Below are positions 10,813-23,091 of a stretch of 64,000 nucleotides of DNA, piece by piece. Position 1 is the first letter of the stretch; each line of letters begins with the position of its first letter. This stretch comes from Gentiana macrophylla. Taxonomy: Eukaryota > Streptophyta > Magnoliopsida > Gentianales > Gentianaceae. The position numbers and the translations under genes were made by a program. The notes below the pieces were generated by a model that made no database searches, was not told the DNA's origin, and was given only the letters and a program-made list of their open reading frames with translations. Location of the stretch: contig CM047805.1 in the NCBI GenBank assembly GCA_026214975.1, positions 65,821,383-65,885,382 of the forward strand. Reading direction: 5' to 3'.

Positions 10813-13220
10813 ATGGCTTCTTCCCAGAAATCACAAGAAGAAAGACTAATAACAGAGGAAGACGAATTTTCATTCGAATTTTATGAAGCCTTATGTCAAA
10901 ACACTCTGTTAGCAAGTCACATTTGCACAAAGATTGAAAAACAACCAGGATTAAGAAATGTTCTAGAAGTTACATTCAAAGAATAACGTGACTTGGAAGG
11001 TAAGATATGCGCTTGGTAAGAGACTCTTTAATGACAACAGTTCGTGGAGATCGCATTGCTATCAATGAAAGAATCATGAGATCACTTTTTGGCTTCGCAA
11101 ATTCATCTGTAACTTCAACAGATTTATCTACTCTACCACTGGACAGGACTACATTTCTCAAGAAGCTAACTTTTTCTACGGTACCAATCGAAGTTGGTAT
11201 TCATGTTGACAAAATCAAGCCAGAATTTGGACACCTCAGCAGATGGCTCAGCAAGCATATCATTGGAAAATCCAAAGGAATCAGTACACTGTCTAAAGAA
11301 AACATCTATCTAATGAACATTATCTGGGATGAGATAGAATTCAATTAGGCAGGCTATATAGTCAATCAGATAAAGAAGCAAAATTTAGCCGAATTAGACT
11401 GTATACAGAGAGCTCAAGCTGAAGGTCAGACAACTGTTGGTAGATTTCGACTGAAGACAACACTCAGTGGAATCATTAAATTCTACCTGGAAAGACTTAA
11501 GGAAGGGAAGCAAACAAGGCAAGCTGAAACTGCAAAGGAAATAACAGTAAAAATAGGAACAAATTCCCAGCCTGAAGCAGGTCAGAAAACTGTGTCTCCG
11601 CAGGAAACTGAACACAGAGGAATCAAGCGAAAGGCAGACTCAACAGAGGGAAGATCAGTTGTAAGATGTTTATACCCAGCAACCTCAAGTACGACAGCAC
11701 CAACCGAGGGGGAACAACAACAACAACTGACAACTAAATATACAAGGAAAACCACTCTTGCTGATAATACTTCTCAATTACAACATCAATCAGTTCAGCA
11801 ATCAGCCTCATTTTTTGAAGCTGATAAAATTGTCAGACTAATGAAGATGAAGCTTAAACCAGAGGACTCTCGTGATGCTAGTCTACAAACTGAAGAAAAG
11901 TTACTCTTGGAAAAATTGGAAATCGGAGATCTATATGCTCTATTTCCTATATCAGATTTTCTTGAAAACTGTTTCAAAAGGTTTATGAACTAGTTCAAAG
12001 GAGAGAATCAGCCACATCATCTGTTCCCAAAGACAGTTCAAAGAAAAGGATGATGATGAAGATGATCATACAAGAAAATAAACCGACGTGACTACAGTTT
12101 TGCACTCAGAAATTCAACCTCAACCTCTAACTACGCAAACTGTAAGTCAGCAAGAAGAGTTGCCAGTTGGAAATCAGACAACTGACACTCAGCAAGCAAC
12201 TAATAAAACTGATAATCAACAACTGATGATTATTGAAGATATCATTCAAACCAAGGATCAACCTGAAACGACATATGATCCTTCTGACATCCTAACAAAG
12301 GATGAGTTGGCCAAAGTTCATGAAAACTTGAAGATCGTGCTCAGCCACAAGGATGCACAAAATGGCCTTCTATCAAATATTTTCGGATATCTCGATTATA
12401 GAACCGTAATCGACATCTCGATTCATGTAAGATTAGAGATGATCCACAAATCGATTCAAGTTACGCTTTTAAAATTGCATTACTAAAAGCGAAACTAGAA
12501 GATTCAACCGTAGATCGGAAACTCATGCTCAAGCTTATTGGCACATGAATCAAGATATCTACGGGTTAGAAACTCACTTAAGGAAGTAATTACTTCTCAG
12601 CAACGTATATCAGCCGACCAACCGGCAACCCATGCCTTGGTAGATCAGCTATATGATGCCAAAAAGGGGGAATCTGAAGAAGAAAAGATGAAGTTACTCA
12701 AAGAGATTAAGCGACTTGAAGAAGAATTGCAAAGATACAAATCAGATCCTAAGTTCTTAAGGAAAGAACTAACTGATGAGCAGCTCATTGAGAAATACAG
12801 TCAACCTGGAGAAAAGAGAGCTACTCTTACAAAGGATCTGTGGATGAAGTTTATCAACGATCACAATCCTATTAAAGCCAAGTACAAGGACAGGACATTT
12901 GAAGAATCCTTGAACTACTTTTTATCTAATATATTCTCAAAGCAGAAAATGGCATAATACAAGAAGAATCAGAGGATTGATGACAAACTGAGATTAAAGA
13001 CAACACTGAACAAATTAAAGCTGATGTAGTCGAATTTGAAAAATACTACTTGAAAGAATCAGACTTACCAAAGCTACTTCTATGGAGAAGATGGAAAGAA
13101 GGAAATCAAGTCGACTACAACAAGACATTTTCAAAGGAAGACTCCAAGCTAGAAAATGAATATCATCTGTATGACAAAGAAAAGAAGTTTATTTCAGTTA
13201 AGAAAAAGCTTAGTCTTTAA
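10813..13220 (+). pseudogene. Post-pol reading region of Copia-A ('env-like' position), function unknown
   Basis: A formerly coding region of about 2.4 kb starts with ATGGCTTCTTCC at 10,813 and ends at a TAA at 13,218. It is now split by stops or frameshifts near 10,984, 11,347, 11,991, 12,484 and 12,955 and beyond. Visible parts: an N-terminal globular-looking segment (to about 11,350), a Gln/Thr-rich low-complexity tract (EGEQQQQLTTKYTRKTT, near 11,705), and a heptad-rich coiled coil (KLLKEIKRLEEELQRY, near 12,690). I see no clear signal peptide or membrane span. SIRE-type Copia elements are known to carry an extra frame here, often called env-like; whether this one is related needs alignment. 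It ends about 120 bases before the polypurine tract. Confidence 0.6.
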
Positions 13221-13342
13221 TCTCAGTTGTTTGGACTAAATGAAACTATTCCAGTTTTTGATCATTCTAATGAAATCCAGTTATCCAGTTTTACATTGTT
13301 TTGATCTTTAAGCTTTTCTTTTGGGGAGAGTTTTGGCATCAT

Positions 13343-13357
13343 AAAAAAGGGGGAAAT
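13343..13357 (+). other. Polypurine tract of Copia-A
   Basis: AAAAAAGGGGGAAAT lies immediately before the TGTTGG of the 3' LTR, the expected plus-strand priming site. Confidence 0.88.
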
Positions 13358-15173
13358 TGTTGGAAATAAAATTTATGTTTTGATGATAATTCATCATAAT
13401 TATTCAAAGTATTATTTTAACCTCATTGATGAAGTGCTGAAGCTAGTTATTATAGTGAAAAGCTAAAAGATGTCTAGAACTAAATTTTTAGGTTTTACTA
13501 GAGTCTGATATTTGTATAGGGTACATCAGACAAGCACTTTAATAGTTAGAGTGTCGTAAAACTGAAAACTGGAAATCATTCTGAAAACTGGAAATCATCA
13601 AGATAAACAAACTGACTCAGAATACACCTAGATGGCCCGAAGAAGATAAGTTATTTGAGGACACAGACTCGGTTGGCTTATCCGAAATTGAAGAACTAAG
13701 GGTCACAAACTCGCTTATTGAAGATCAAGAACCGAGGGTTCAAACTCGATTATGAAGACTACGTCGAGATCAGTAAAGTTAGAGTTCGTGCAAGATTGTG
13801 GTGACTGAATCGACTTTATGGATCTTGTATGAAGACCTAAGAATCATAAGGACAATGAATTCTTAGAAGACAACGAAGTCATGGTGTACTACGATTAAAT
13901 CAATTATAATCGGATGAAAAAAGCGAGTAATCGATATTTAAAGAAGAGTAAAATCTCAATTTATGCTCCAAGTCATCAAGAAATCGACAAGTGAAAATCT
14001 CAAGATGAAACCGATAAGGAAACTCGATCTCATATGTCGGGTCATCCATCAAGTCGATAAAGATGCGATCGAACGTTATAAAGGAAGCGATTCTATTGGA
14101 TGAAATCACACAACTGTAAGCGGTCGAAATATATCCGTTACAAGATAGACGTTGATACAATTCGAATTCAAGCCAGATGAACGTTGGACCTTACACTATA
14201 AATAGAGGACTTTGCACCAAGGATTAATATAGAACGAATACTAAGATTTACCAAGAATTAACGTGTGCATTAGTCATTTGAATTGCTATCATCTCTACGC
14301 TATAACAAGATCATATCTATAATTTCTTCAAGTGTTCAAGCTACCAAGAATTTATCAAGAATCAGACACTTTGAAGAACCACAAACAAGAATCAATTTAT
14401 TGATTCTCAACCCAACTTTGATTCTACATCAAAGGTTTAGACTGTGAAGCAAACCGGGAAGGTTTTGTCAAGGACGGTTGTTACAGGCAGTCGGGCAGAC
14501 TGTGTTTGTGGTCGTAGCTGGTGAAGAGGAAAATTCAACCCTCTAAGGACCAGTGTTCAAGCAATTGAAAAGCAGCAATTCTACCTGTTCTACAAATGTT
14601 TAGATAGTGAAGCTAGGGATTAGCCAAGGACTATTGTTTAGGACTTTTTGTAACAGTTCACCTCAAGAAGTTCTAGTGGAATTTTCCTCCACACCACAGG
14701 GGAAGAGAGGACGTACATGATTACACCACCTGGAACCTCTATAATATTTGCATTATTTACTTTACGCATTTATTTATTTACATAGCATCTACTTACAACA
14801 TTTTGATAATTGATTGTTATACATTTCTCAGCTCACAAACTGACATTCATCAGAATTCAGTTTACAACACTCTGCTTTCATAAAAGAGTAACAAGATCAA
14901 GAAAAATGCTAGATTTATATCCGCTGCCGGTTGACTCGGTTCTTGATTAAGTCAGTTTGACTTAAACTCAGCTTAAGTCAGTTTGACATAAACTCAGCTT
15001 AGTCAGCTTAACTCCACACAAGTTAAGGGACAAGAACAAAACTGAACTGTGCATCAGTTTGAGTTTCGGAGAAACTCAGTTCCTAGGGCAATTCCAGCTT
15101 ACGGAAAGTTTTTAGTGGCAAGTTTATTCACTCCCCCCTCTATACTTGTGTTAGCCTTTCCAAGGGACCAACA
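13358..15173 (+). repeat. 3' LTR of Copia-A
   Basis: An 1816-base LTR from TGTTGGAAATAAAATTT to GGGACCAACA. A TATA box (CTATAAATAG, 14,196-14,205) marks the likely transcription start region. It has a tandem duplication of a 27-base motif (AGTCAGTTTGACTTAAACTC plus CAGCTTA, about 14,950-15,003) that is single in the 5' LTR. E2 internal sequence resumes right after it with ATTAC, the presumed target duplication; the partner copy is outside the window. Confidence 0.92.
14196..14205 (+). promoter_or_regulatory. TATA box in the Copia-A 3' LTR
   Basis: CTATAAATAG lies in the LTR with about 970 bases of LTR following, a plausible core promoter for element transcription. Identified by motif only. 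Confidence 0.65.
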
Positions 15174-16128
15174 ATTACTCATATCAACTATATGGTGAGA
15201 ATAATCTAGCATGTTAGATTTAGTGACTATTCAACTTTATCGGAATAACATTTATTCCTTACAATTGAATTTGTCCATTAAATCCTAACGTATAGCTGAA
15301 AATATATTCTTCATAAGAACCGGAACATAATAACAATTATTTAGTTTCCTTATCAGTTTACTAGATTCAGAATATGGTAAGTGTTACAACGTTTACTTCA
15401 CCCTCCAAATCTGCATTTAATCTTTCCAATTTAATCACACTTGTAGGATATCATATATCCGAGAGTCGATTTGAGTTCAGATAGATTTACCTCAACGTGC
15501 TTTCCTGAAACAGAGACTTCAATAAGTTCTCTTATTTTAGCACATGCCCTAACTTTCCATTTTAATCCTTCAAGCACTTGTAAATATTTCTTAATTTTGT
15601 CTTCAAGAGAAAACCATAAGAATTGTGTCTTCAATTTTCTTTCATAAAGAAAATCCAACGTTTGTTAAATAGTCTATTTAACCTTTTAGAATCATATTCA
15701 AAACATTAACTATTTACTATCAAGCAATGATTAAAGAATTAAGTCGATACTTAAATCTTACAATTTTGAAAACAACCTTACCAAAATTAGTTGCAATCAT
15801 TCTTATCCAACGTTTGAAGTAACTGTCATCGTATGACAGAATGATCATATTGGATCGTATCGAATATATGATTAATTCGTTGAAACCAATTTCAAGTGAT
15901 TTAATCATATCGCGAGCTTCCGTTTTGACTAATAATTAAAGCCTTGGAGTACTCAATCAAATATATAGTCTCTTCGTCTCTAACTACTATAACGGGATTA
16001 CTCGTGTCATTGCTTATTTTAAAAGGATTAAATTTACTTAACCATACTTGAGAACTCTTCTCAAAAGGTAACAATCATAATTTGGTTTTACTAATCGAGA
16101 ATTAAAAACATAAATATAAAAGTTTGCT
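15174..16128 (-). pseudogene. gag remnant of E2
   Basis: Degenerate Copia Gag in the position occupied by the E3 gag. The expected start reads GTAGTTTTAGCAAAC, so the ATG is lost. Recognisable stretches are RLVKPNYDCYLLRR near 16,050-16,090 (counterpart of KLDETNFLDWERN in E3) and MIKSLEIGFNELI near 15,870-15,908. Numerous stops interrupt it. The same lost start codon is seen in E1 and the three tandem units. Confidence 0.6.
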
Positions 16129-18056
16129 AAAACTACAACATAAAATAAAGATAAAAGAGTGTTGTTGTTTATAATTGGAAAATCAAAAATGGTCTTTTGG
16201 CTTATAATTTTGCTCCCACTAGTCAACTAGTCCCAATTGATTTTCAAGAATTTTTCAAAATTCTTTAGTGGCTGAGGTCCAATCTAGTTACCTCAATTCC
16301 CGGCTGTGGTCGATCAACCAAGATAATTTCGAAAGGTAGGTAACTCTTTACCAATCACATCACTATGTAATTCTCAGTGGTTGACTAGTCAACTCTTTGA
16401 CGATACACATCACTATGTGTTAGTCAACCTCTTGTCTCTAAAGTCAGACGGCCATGACAGTGGCCAATCACCGAAAGACTCTAGTCAAGTCATAACCCAA
16501 TATTTGCGAGATCACTTACGATCATATCTCAATAACGATGATATACCCGAGGTAGGTCAACTCCCGATGAGGGCCAATCAGTTGGATCCGGACAATGGCT
16601 CTTCACCGTCATTATAATATTGGGAGACAAATGTAACTCGATTTTTTGATGTGGGAGTAATTTTTAAATTATTTCACTTAATTAATTTCAAATTAATTCT
16701 CTTAATTAATTTAGTTATGGTCTCATTATGTATATCTATCTCTATAGACATACATCCTACACATTCATCTAGATCGTGCCTAGTCATGCATCTATCGTAT
16801 CATATAAAATAAATACAAGCACAAAATAAATAAATGCGTAAAGTAACCGGTATGATCATGGACTTTTCCTAGGTGCGGTTTCGAATACAAACTGACGAAA
16901 CCGCGGGTCACAATATAAGGGTAGCTGCAACCACCAATAGGATTTTTAATGCTCCATTCTCCAATGAGATCTTTATTTTCGTCTTTCTTTGGTCACCATC
17001 TTCCGCTCCATTCTTGTTACATAAATTTCATCTAATAAAATAAATACACCCGCCGCACACAGGGGGGGAGCTAACAAGAATGGGATAATGCAGAAAATAA
17101 ACTAGGTCACGTTCTTCATAATGGCCTAGGACAATTTTTAAACCAACAGAAAAATTTAAATCATTCACATCTATCCTATCGGTCGAGTCCATTATCAATC
17201 GGAGTCCATATAATCATATTATATCAACACATCTAATTCATACAATAATATCTTATCAAAAAGACAAATTAAAATTTTAACTACTTGCGTCTTAATTAAT
17301 TGATTAACGTTTAACCAATCAAATAATTTTATCCAACCAATTAACTAATTTAAATTTAATTAATTAAATGATTTTAATCGAAATAAAATTAACGGTTAAT
17401 TTTAAACGATTTTAATTTTAATTTTAATTAATTAGAACTATTCTAAAAATAAATCAAAATTATAATTAGGTCTCTTTAGTTTCTTTCCTTTTGAATCCTG
17501 ATCAAAAGGGATGCATTTGGTTTCCAAAACCAAAAGCTATCTACCTTGGCCCTTTCCAAAATCAAAATTTTGAAAAATGGCCTAGGCCTAGGCTTTTTCC
17601 AAAATCAAATATTTTGAAAAGGGTCTAGGCCTATTCCAAACAATATTTGGAATGACCTAGATTATTTAAAGGCAAATCATATTTACCAAATAATACCATG
17701 TGGCATCCCAATGGTCCAAACTATTTGAAACATTAGTTAGCCACATAACATCAACTAAACAAAAGATATCAATCACAACTATGAACCATATTGAATCACA
17801 AAATACACAAAACAAAATTTTGAAGATCCACCAAAAAAAAGCACCAGCCGACGCCGACCGCCCCGGAGGGAAGCCGCCGCCGGCAGCGCAATTTCCGGTG
17901 GGGGTGCCGCCGCCGATTGGCTGAGCACCCCAAAAGCCGATTTTTTTTCATGTATCGTTCTGCGAATAAAAAATCTTTCATCTTTTAATTATGTGATTTA
18001 AACGATAAAATTAACTACGCAAATTAACATGCTTATTGCTTAAGCTCGAAGCTCAC
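16129..18056 (-). other. Untranslated leader of E2
   Basis: About 1.9 kb with the family's block order: GC-rich block near 17,850-17,930, palindromic GGCC/CCTAGG repeats at about 17,546-17,655, AT-rich tract, stem-loop at 16,875-16,904. No coding sequence is supported. Confidence 0.65.
16875..16904 (-). promoter_or_regulatory. Conserved leader stem-loop, E2 copy
   Basis: Perfect 9-base arms GCGGTTTCG / CGAAACCGC with a 12-base loop, identical in arms to the E1 and tandem-unit copies. Confidence 0.6.
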
Positions 18057-18067
18057 TCTGATACCAC
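18057..18067 (-). other. Primer-binding site of E2
   Basis: The minus strand reads GTGGTATCAGA next to the LTR end, a Met-tRNA complement. Confidence 0.85.
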
Positions 18068-18370
18068 TGTTTGGAAATCTACGCGGGAATGCAGCGGAAT
18101 TCAAAATTTTATTTCCTTTTTACCCAAGATCGACTTCGTGTAAGCAACAAGAATAATAGAAGTAGACAAGAGAATACCTTGGTTGATCCAATTGTATAGA
18201 TGCTTTGTCTACGGTTGTAGTTTCTGCACGAAGCAGCCCAAGTGTTCGGCCTCTACCGTTGATCCACACGAACAACTCGCCAGAATCCACCATTGGATTG
18301 CTATCGGAAAAAATCAGCTTCTAGGCCGCCTTTTTCTTTCTCCCAAAACTCTCTCTAGAAGCTCTCTTTT

Positions 18371-18554
18371 TACCTCACTAAAATATTGAAAGAATATTAT
18401 GTTGTAAAAGAGTTGGCACAACTGCCCATTTAAAGGAAACAGGGACGCTAGTTTTTCTTTTTTACCTCATTAAAATATTGTAAGAATATTGTGTTGTAAA
18501 ATAATTAGCACAACTCCCCATTTAAAGGGAAAAAAGGACGCTAGTTTTTCTTCC
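18371..18554. repeat. 92-base tandem duplication inside the E2 LTR
   Basis: Two copies, starting TACCTCACTAAAATATTG at 18,371 and TACCTCATTAAAATATTG at 18,463, each ending GGACGCTAGTTTTTCTT. They differ at several positions, so the duplication is not very recent. Confidence 0.85.
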
Positions 18555-18834
18555 CAATTTGATTGGGAAAAGCTTTCTAATGGATAGAGGAGAAATAAAA
18601 CCAATTTCAAATAAAATAAGGTAAATAGATATTCTAGATTTATTTCATTAATATTCAATATCTTATATTAAATATTTTTCCAAGATATATATTATTAATA
18701 TCTTATATTGAATATATCTTTATCTTATTACCATAAATCAATTTACACCTGTGTATTTATCATATATTTACTACATGCATAAATTAATATACATTAATAT
18801 ATCTTTGCACATGCATTTATAACATACATACACA

Positions 18835-18837
<3 letters not shown>

Positions 18838-18903
<66 letters not shown>
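18838..18903. repeat. (TA)n microsatellite in the E2 LTR
   Basis: An uninterrupted run of about 32 AT dinucleotides. The corresponding LTR position in E1 also has long TA or TA/TG tracts, whereas the LTRs of the tandem units do not. Confidence 0.95.
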
Positions 18904-18909
<6 letters not shown>

Positions 18910-20132
18910 ATTAATATCTAATATTAATAATAATATAATACTATGATTAATTAGTTCACAAAATTCATGTATATCATGTATACACATACATTATGTGTAT
19001 ATTTAATTAAACAACATAATTAATATCTTGTATTTAATTTATAAATAAATACCACCATACTAATTTATCACTATAACACTTTATGGTCGAGATAAACTTT
19101 CCTTATTTGGTTAGCGCCATAACCATATTTTAATCAGGTTAGATGTTCTTATGTGTGTGACCCGATAGGCTTCCGAATATGTTGGCCGTAGGCACAAAGT
19201 GCAAATTACAAAAATGTCCTTCATACCTAACGATCACGGGATAGTGTCTAGCAACACACCATGACCTACAATCATCGGAAGAGTCAAATGCAATGACTAC
19301 TGCCTTTCATACGAAACAGTTACCGAGTAAATAGAATCCTATCGCTGTAATAATATCCATACGGTCGTTCGTCGAGTGTCAAACATCAACGACCGTATCT
19401 TATAATCTGGATATCATGCTCTTTCGAAGTAACTCATTTACTTCCACTTTGCAAAGATTCATTAGAGTAAGACATTCCTTATAAGAAGGCCCTTTCGGAT
19501 ATTCACCCTTACTAATAAGGTACGTGATTCCGGACGAACAAACATGTATACTCCTCATGCTTCAGTATCACACCCAATCACTACCGCATGATCGCCCCGT
19601 GGCTAGGGGAAACCTCAATTGTGTCAAATCATGACAATTCACACCGTGATGCCATGAAGACTCTGGACCTAAGGATAATTACACAACCGCCACATAGTAT
19701 GACACGCGGTGTAAGTAAGTGGGTCGATCTAACGCACGCATTCTCGATACACGCCCACGCATACCGGTCAGATGTCTCTACACTTCGATAGACGAGATCT
19801 ATCCCTGCCCTTAAAGACAAAAGACATCTAATACGTGCTAGCATGTTTGTACTATCAATGCTCTGGTTAATAGTACATAAGCCTAGAGACATTTAACTAT
19901 CAAACTTATTAAAGTGATTAGAGATCTCATCAACCATAATCATGGTTTCTCTAGCATAGTTTAATACTAAGGATGTTATCATGTAACAATTCATAATTGG
20001 TTCTTTAAAAAAACAAATATATGACAACAGAAAAGCCATTTAATATATGTATAAACATAAAGAAATAGTAGAAATGATCCGACCCGGTTGGATCCGGTCC
20101 AACCCGATTGGGTTTAAGACACTATTTCAAAA

Positions 20133-21849
20133 ATTAATCCAAACGTTGGACAAGAATGACCAAATCGAATTTCGGAAAGGATGTTTTCAAAATTGTAAGA
20201 TTTAAGTATCGACTTAATTCTTTAATCATTGCTTAAAAGTTAATTAATTAGTTAATGTTTTGTTTATGATTCAAAAGGTTAAATAAACTATTTAATAAAC
20301 TTTGGATTTTTTTTTATGAAAGAAGATTAAAGACATAGTTCTTGTGATTTTCTTAAGTCTTAAGAAGACTAAAGTAAGAAATACTTACAAGTGTTAAAGG
20401 GATTAAAAAGAAAAGTTAGGGTATGTGTTTAAAATAAGAGATCTTATCGAAGTCTCTATTCTAGGCAAGTGTGTTAAGATGGATCTATCTAAGTTTTAGT
20501 CAACTCTTAGATATATGATATCTTACGAGTATGATTGAATTCGAAAGATTAAATACGGAGTACACTAAGATACGAAAGGTGAAGTAAAAGTTGCAACATT
20601 TTCGGTTTTGTATTCTGAGTCTAGTAAACTGACAAAGGAACTAAATAAATATTATTGTGTTCCGGTTCTTATGAACAACACGAGCTCAGTTGTTTGTTAG
20701 GATTTAGTAGACATCTTTAATTGTAAGGAACAAATGTTGTTCCGATAAAGTTGAACGGTCATTGAATCTAACATACTAGATTGATGTCACTATATAGTTG
20801 ATATAGGTGATAAATCTCTGGAAGAGAAATGTGTAATCAAATATCATTCTGGTGATGTCTGAACCTGTGATTACGAATCATGTGGGTAGTACGTATCTTA
20901 TCTAAAGATGACTAAAATAGCCTTTTATGAAGAGGTTATAAATACTAGAAAATTTTCTAGAACTTAAACATACCGATGGTTGTTGGCTTGTGAAAATTAA
21001 TGCCACAAATAATTGTTTATTAATCTCTATGACTATTTTTAGAAATAGTTGAATGTTCTTAGTGAAGTACAACAATTTGGAAATCCCGAAAAGTTTGAAC
21101 TAGTACGAATATGAGATTGATGAGCTACTTAGGAGTTAATCTTCAATTGGATTGAAGTAATTAATACTTGAAGGGAGTTTCAGAAGCTGTCTGATATAGA
21201 ATCAGATTCTCTCTTGAAGGATGCCATATTTGGAATATGCAATCAGATTGTGTTTCTAAAATGGAAATAGCACTTTATACGATAAAGATGCGGTGTAAGC
21301 CATGCGAAGTATCCCTTACCTGTTTTGGGATAGTGCCCTTATACAATACATATACTTAACCAAATTCCAAAGAATAAAGGCTGAATAAATTCCATATCAG
21401 ATATGGGATCGATGACATCAAATCCGTCTTAACCGATGATTTAGGGTTGTGGTACTTCTAGCAAGCATGCATTGTCTGATAGGCTTGGAGCTTAGTACGA
21501 CATATGCAACTTGGTGGCATATCTTAGCAAGTACGCTTGATATTATTTACTTACCCACGGAGCAAAACCGTTTGTCTCCATACATGATGTCTTTGAGAGG
21601 AAGTGTTTCTTCCAAAAAAGACAGTGGGAGTAAATGAAATTTCAAAATGAGTTTGAGAACCACAAGAAGATATTCAACTAATGGAACATGAACAGGCGCC
21701 GCATAGCGATGTGGTGTAAGACACTGCTCAGTGCACACAAGTATTCTATGAGTCTACAGATGACCACATGCCTGAAAGGGCTACTGGTATGTTATTCTTG
21801 AAAAATGAAGATCTCACGACTTATGTAGAAATGCTTGAAAAGCAAGAAT
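20133..21849 (+). pseudogene. Decayed gag/integrase segment of E0
   Basis: Sequence collinear with 29,830-31,580 of E1. It carries many stops. The best landmark is near 21,560-21,630, where translation gives PFVSIHDVFE and a Lys-rich, Gly-Ser stretch corresponding to the integrase-RT hinge of plant Copia pol. The reading frame is not recoverable by eye. It ends at the E1 insertion. Confidence 0.55.
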
Positions 21850-23091
21850 TGTTGAAATAGTGTCCTAAACCCAATCGGGTTGGACCGGATCCGACCGGGT
21901 CAGATCATTTCTTCTATTTCTTTATGATTATACATATATAATAAATGGCTTTTCTGTTGTCATACATCTGTTATTTTAAAGAACCAATTATGAATTGTTA
22001 TATGATAACGTCCTTAGTATTAAACCGTGATAGAGAAACCATGACAGGCGAGTATGGTTGATGAGATCTCTAATCACTTTAATAAGTTTGATACTTAAAT
22101 ATCTCTAGGCTTATGTACTATTAAACAGGGCATTGATAGTACAAACAGGCTAACACGTATTAGATGTCTTATGTCTTTAAGGACATGGATAGATCTCATC
22201 TATAGAAGTGTAGAGACACTTGGACTGTACGTGGACGTGTATTAGAGAATGCGTATGTTAGACTGACCCACTTACACTGTTAAGTGTCACACTATATGAC
22301 GGTTGTGTAATTATCCTTAGGACCGGAGTCTACATGGCATCACGGTGTGGATTGTCATACTTTGACACTATTGAGGTTTCCCTTAGACACGGGGCGCTCA
22401 TGCGGTAGTGATTGAGTGTGATACTGAAGCATGTGGAGTATACATGTTTGGTCGTCTGAGAATCGCGTACCTTAAACGTAGGGTGAATATCCGATAGAGC
22501 CTTCTTATAAGGAATGTCTTACTCTCGTGAATCTTTGCAAAGTGGAAGTAAATGAGTTACTTCGAGAGAGCATGATATCCGGATTATAAGATACGGTTGT
22601 TGATGTTTGACACTCGACGTACGACCGTATGGATATTATTACAGCGATATGATTCTATTTACACGGTAACTGTTTCACATGAAAGGTAGTAGTCATTGCA
22701 TTTGACTCTTCCGATGATTGGGGATCAGGGTGTGTTGCTAGACGCTATCCCGTGATCGTTAGGCATGAAGGGAATTCTCGTAAATTGCACTTTGTGTCTA
22801 TGGCCAACATATTTGGAAGCCTATTAGGTCACAAATAAGAACATCTAGCCAGATTAAAATGGCGATAACCAAATAAGGAATGTTTATCTCGACTATAACG
22901 TGTTATATTGGTAAATTAATATGATGGTATTTATTTATTATGATAAAATATAATACAGTATATTAATTGTGTTGATAAATTAAATAATATTCCGGAAGCC
23001 ATTTAATGGCATATGGGTCGAAATTTATGTGTATGTGATACATATGGATTTTGCAAATTAATTAATCATGGTATTATATTATAAGAATATT

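Larger units (their letters stand above)
4413..15173 (+). mobile_element. Copia-A, SIRE/Maximus-like LTR retrotransposon
   Basis: A largely complete Ty1/Copia element: 5' LTR (truncated by E3), primer-binding site, gag, a coiled-coil linker, protease, integrase, reverse transcriptase, RNase H, a long post-pol reading region, polypurine tract and 3' LTR. Domain order integrase-before-RT defines Copia. Long LTRs, the long gag-protease linker and the extra post-pol region point to the SIRE/Maximus lineage (inference). It sits in the internal region of E2, whose sequence resumes at 15,174. Coding is broken by a modest number of stops and frameshifts, so it looks younger than the E copies but is not autonomous as read here. 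Confidence 0.88.
15174..20132 (-). mobile_element. Element E2 (family E Copia), 5' half
   Basis: A minus-strand E-family element with its 5' LTR at the right (18,068-20,132), then primer-binding site, leader and gag remnant reading leftwards. It is interrupted at 15,173/15,174 by Copia-A; the remaining internal region and 3' LTR must lie left of the window. It sits in the internal region of E0, whose sequence resumes with ATTAATCCAAACG at 20,133, matching the tandem units at about 44,115. Confidence 0.85.
18068..20132 (-). repeat. 5' LTR of E2
   Basis: A 2065-base LTR. The plus strand begins TGTTTGGAAATC; its far end reads ACTATTTCAAAA where other copies have ACTATTTCAACA, so the terminal TG is mutated. 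It is longer than the LTRs of the tandem units because of a 92-base tandem duplication (18,371-18,554) and a long TA tract (18,838-18,903). Confidence 0.85.

Noticed and set aside
4413..15173. Endogenous plant pararetrovirus origin for the pol sequences
   Set aside because: Integrase, LTRs, polypurine tract and Copia domain order are present; no movement protein or pararetroviral coat motif was seen.
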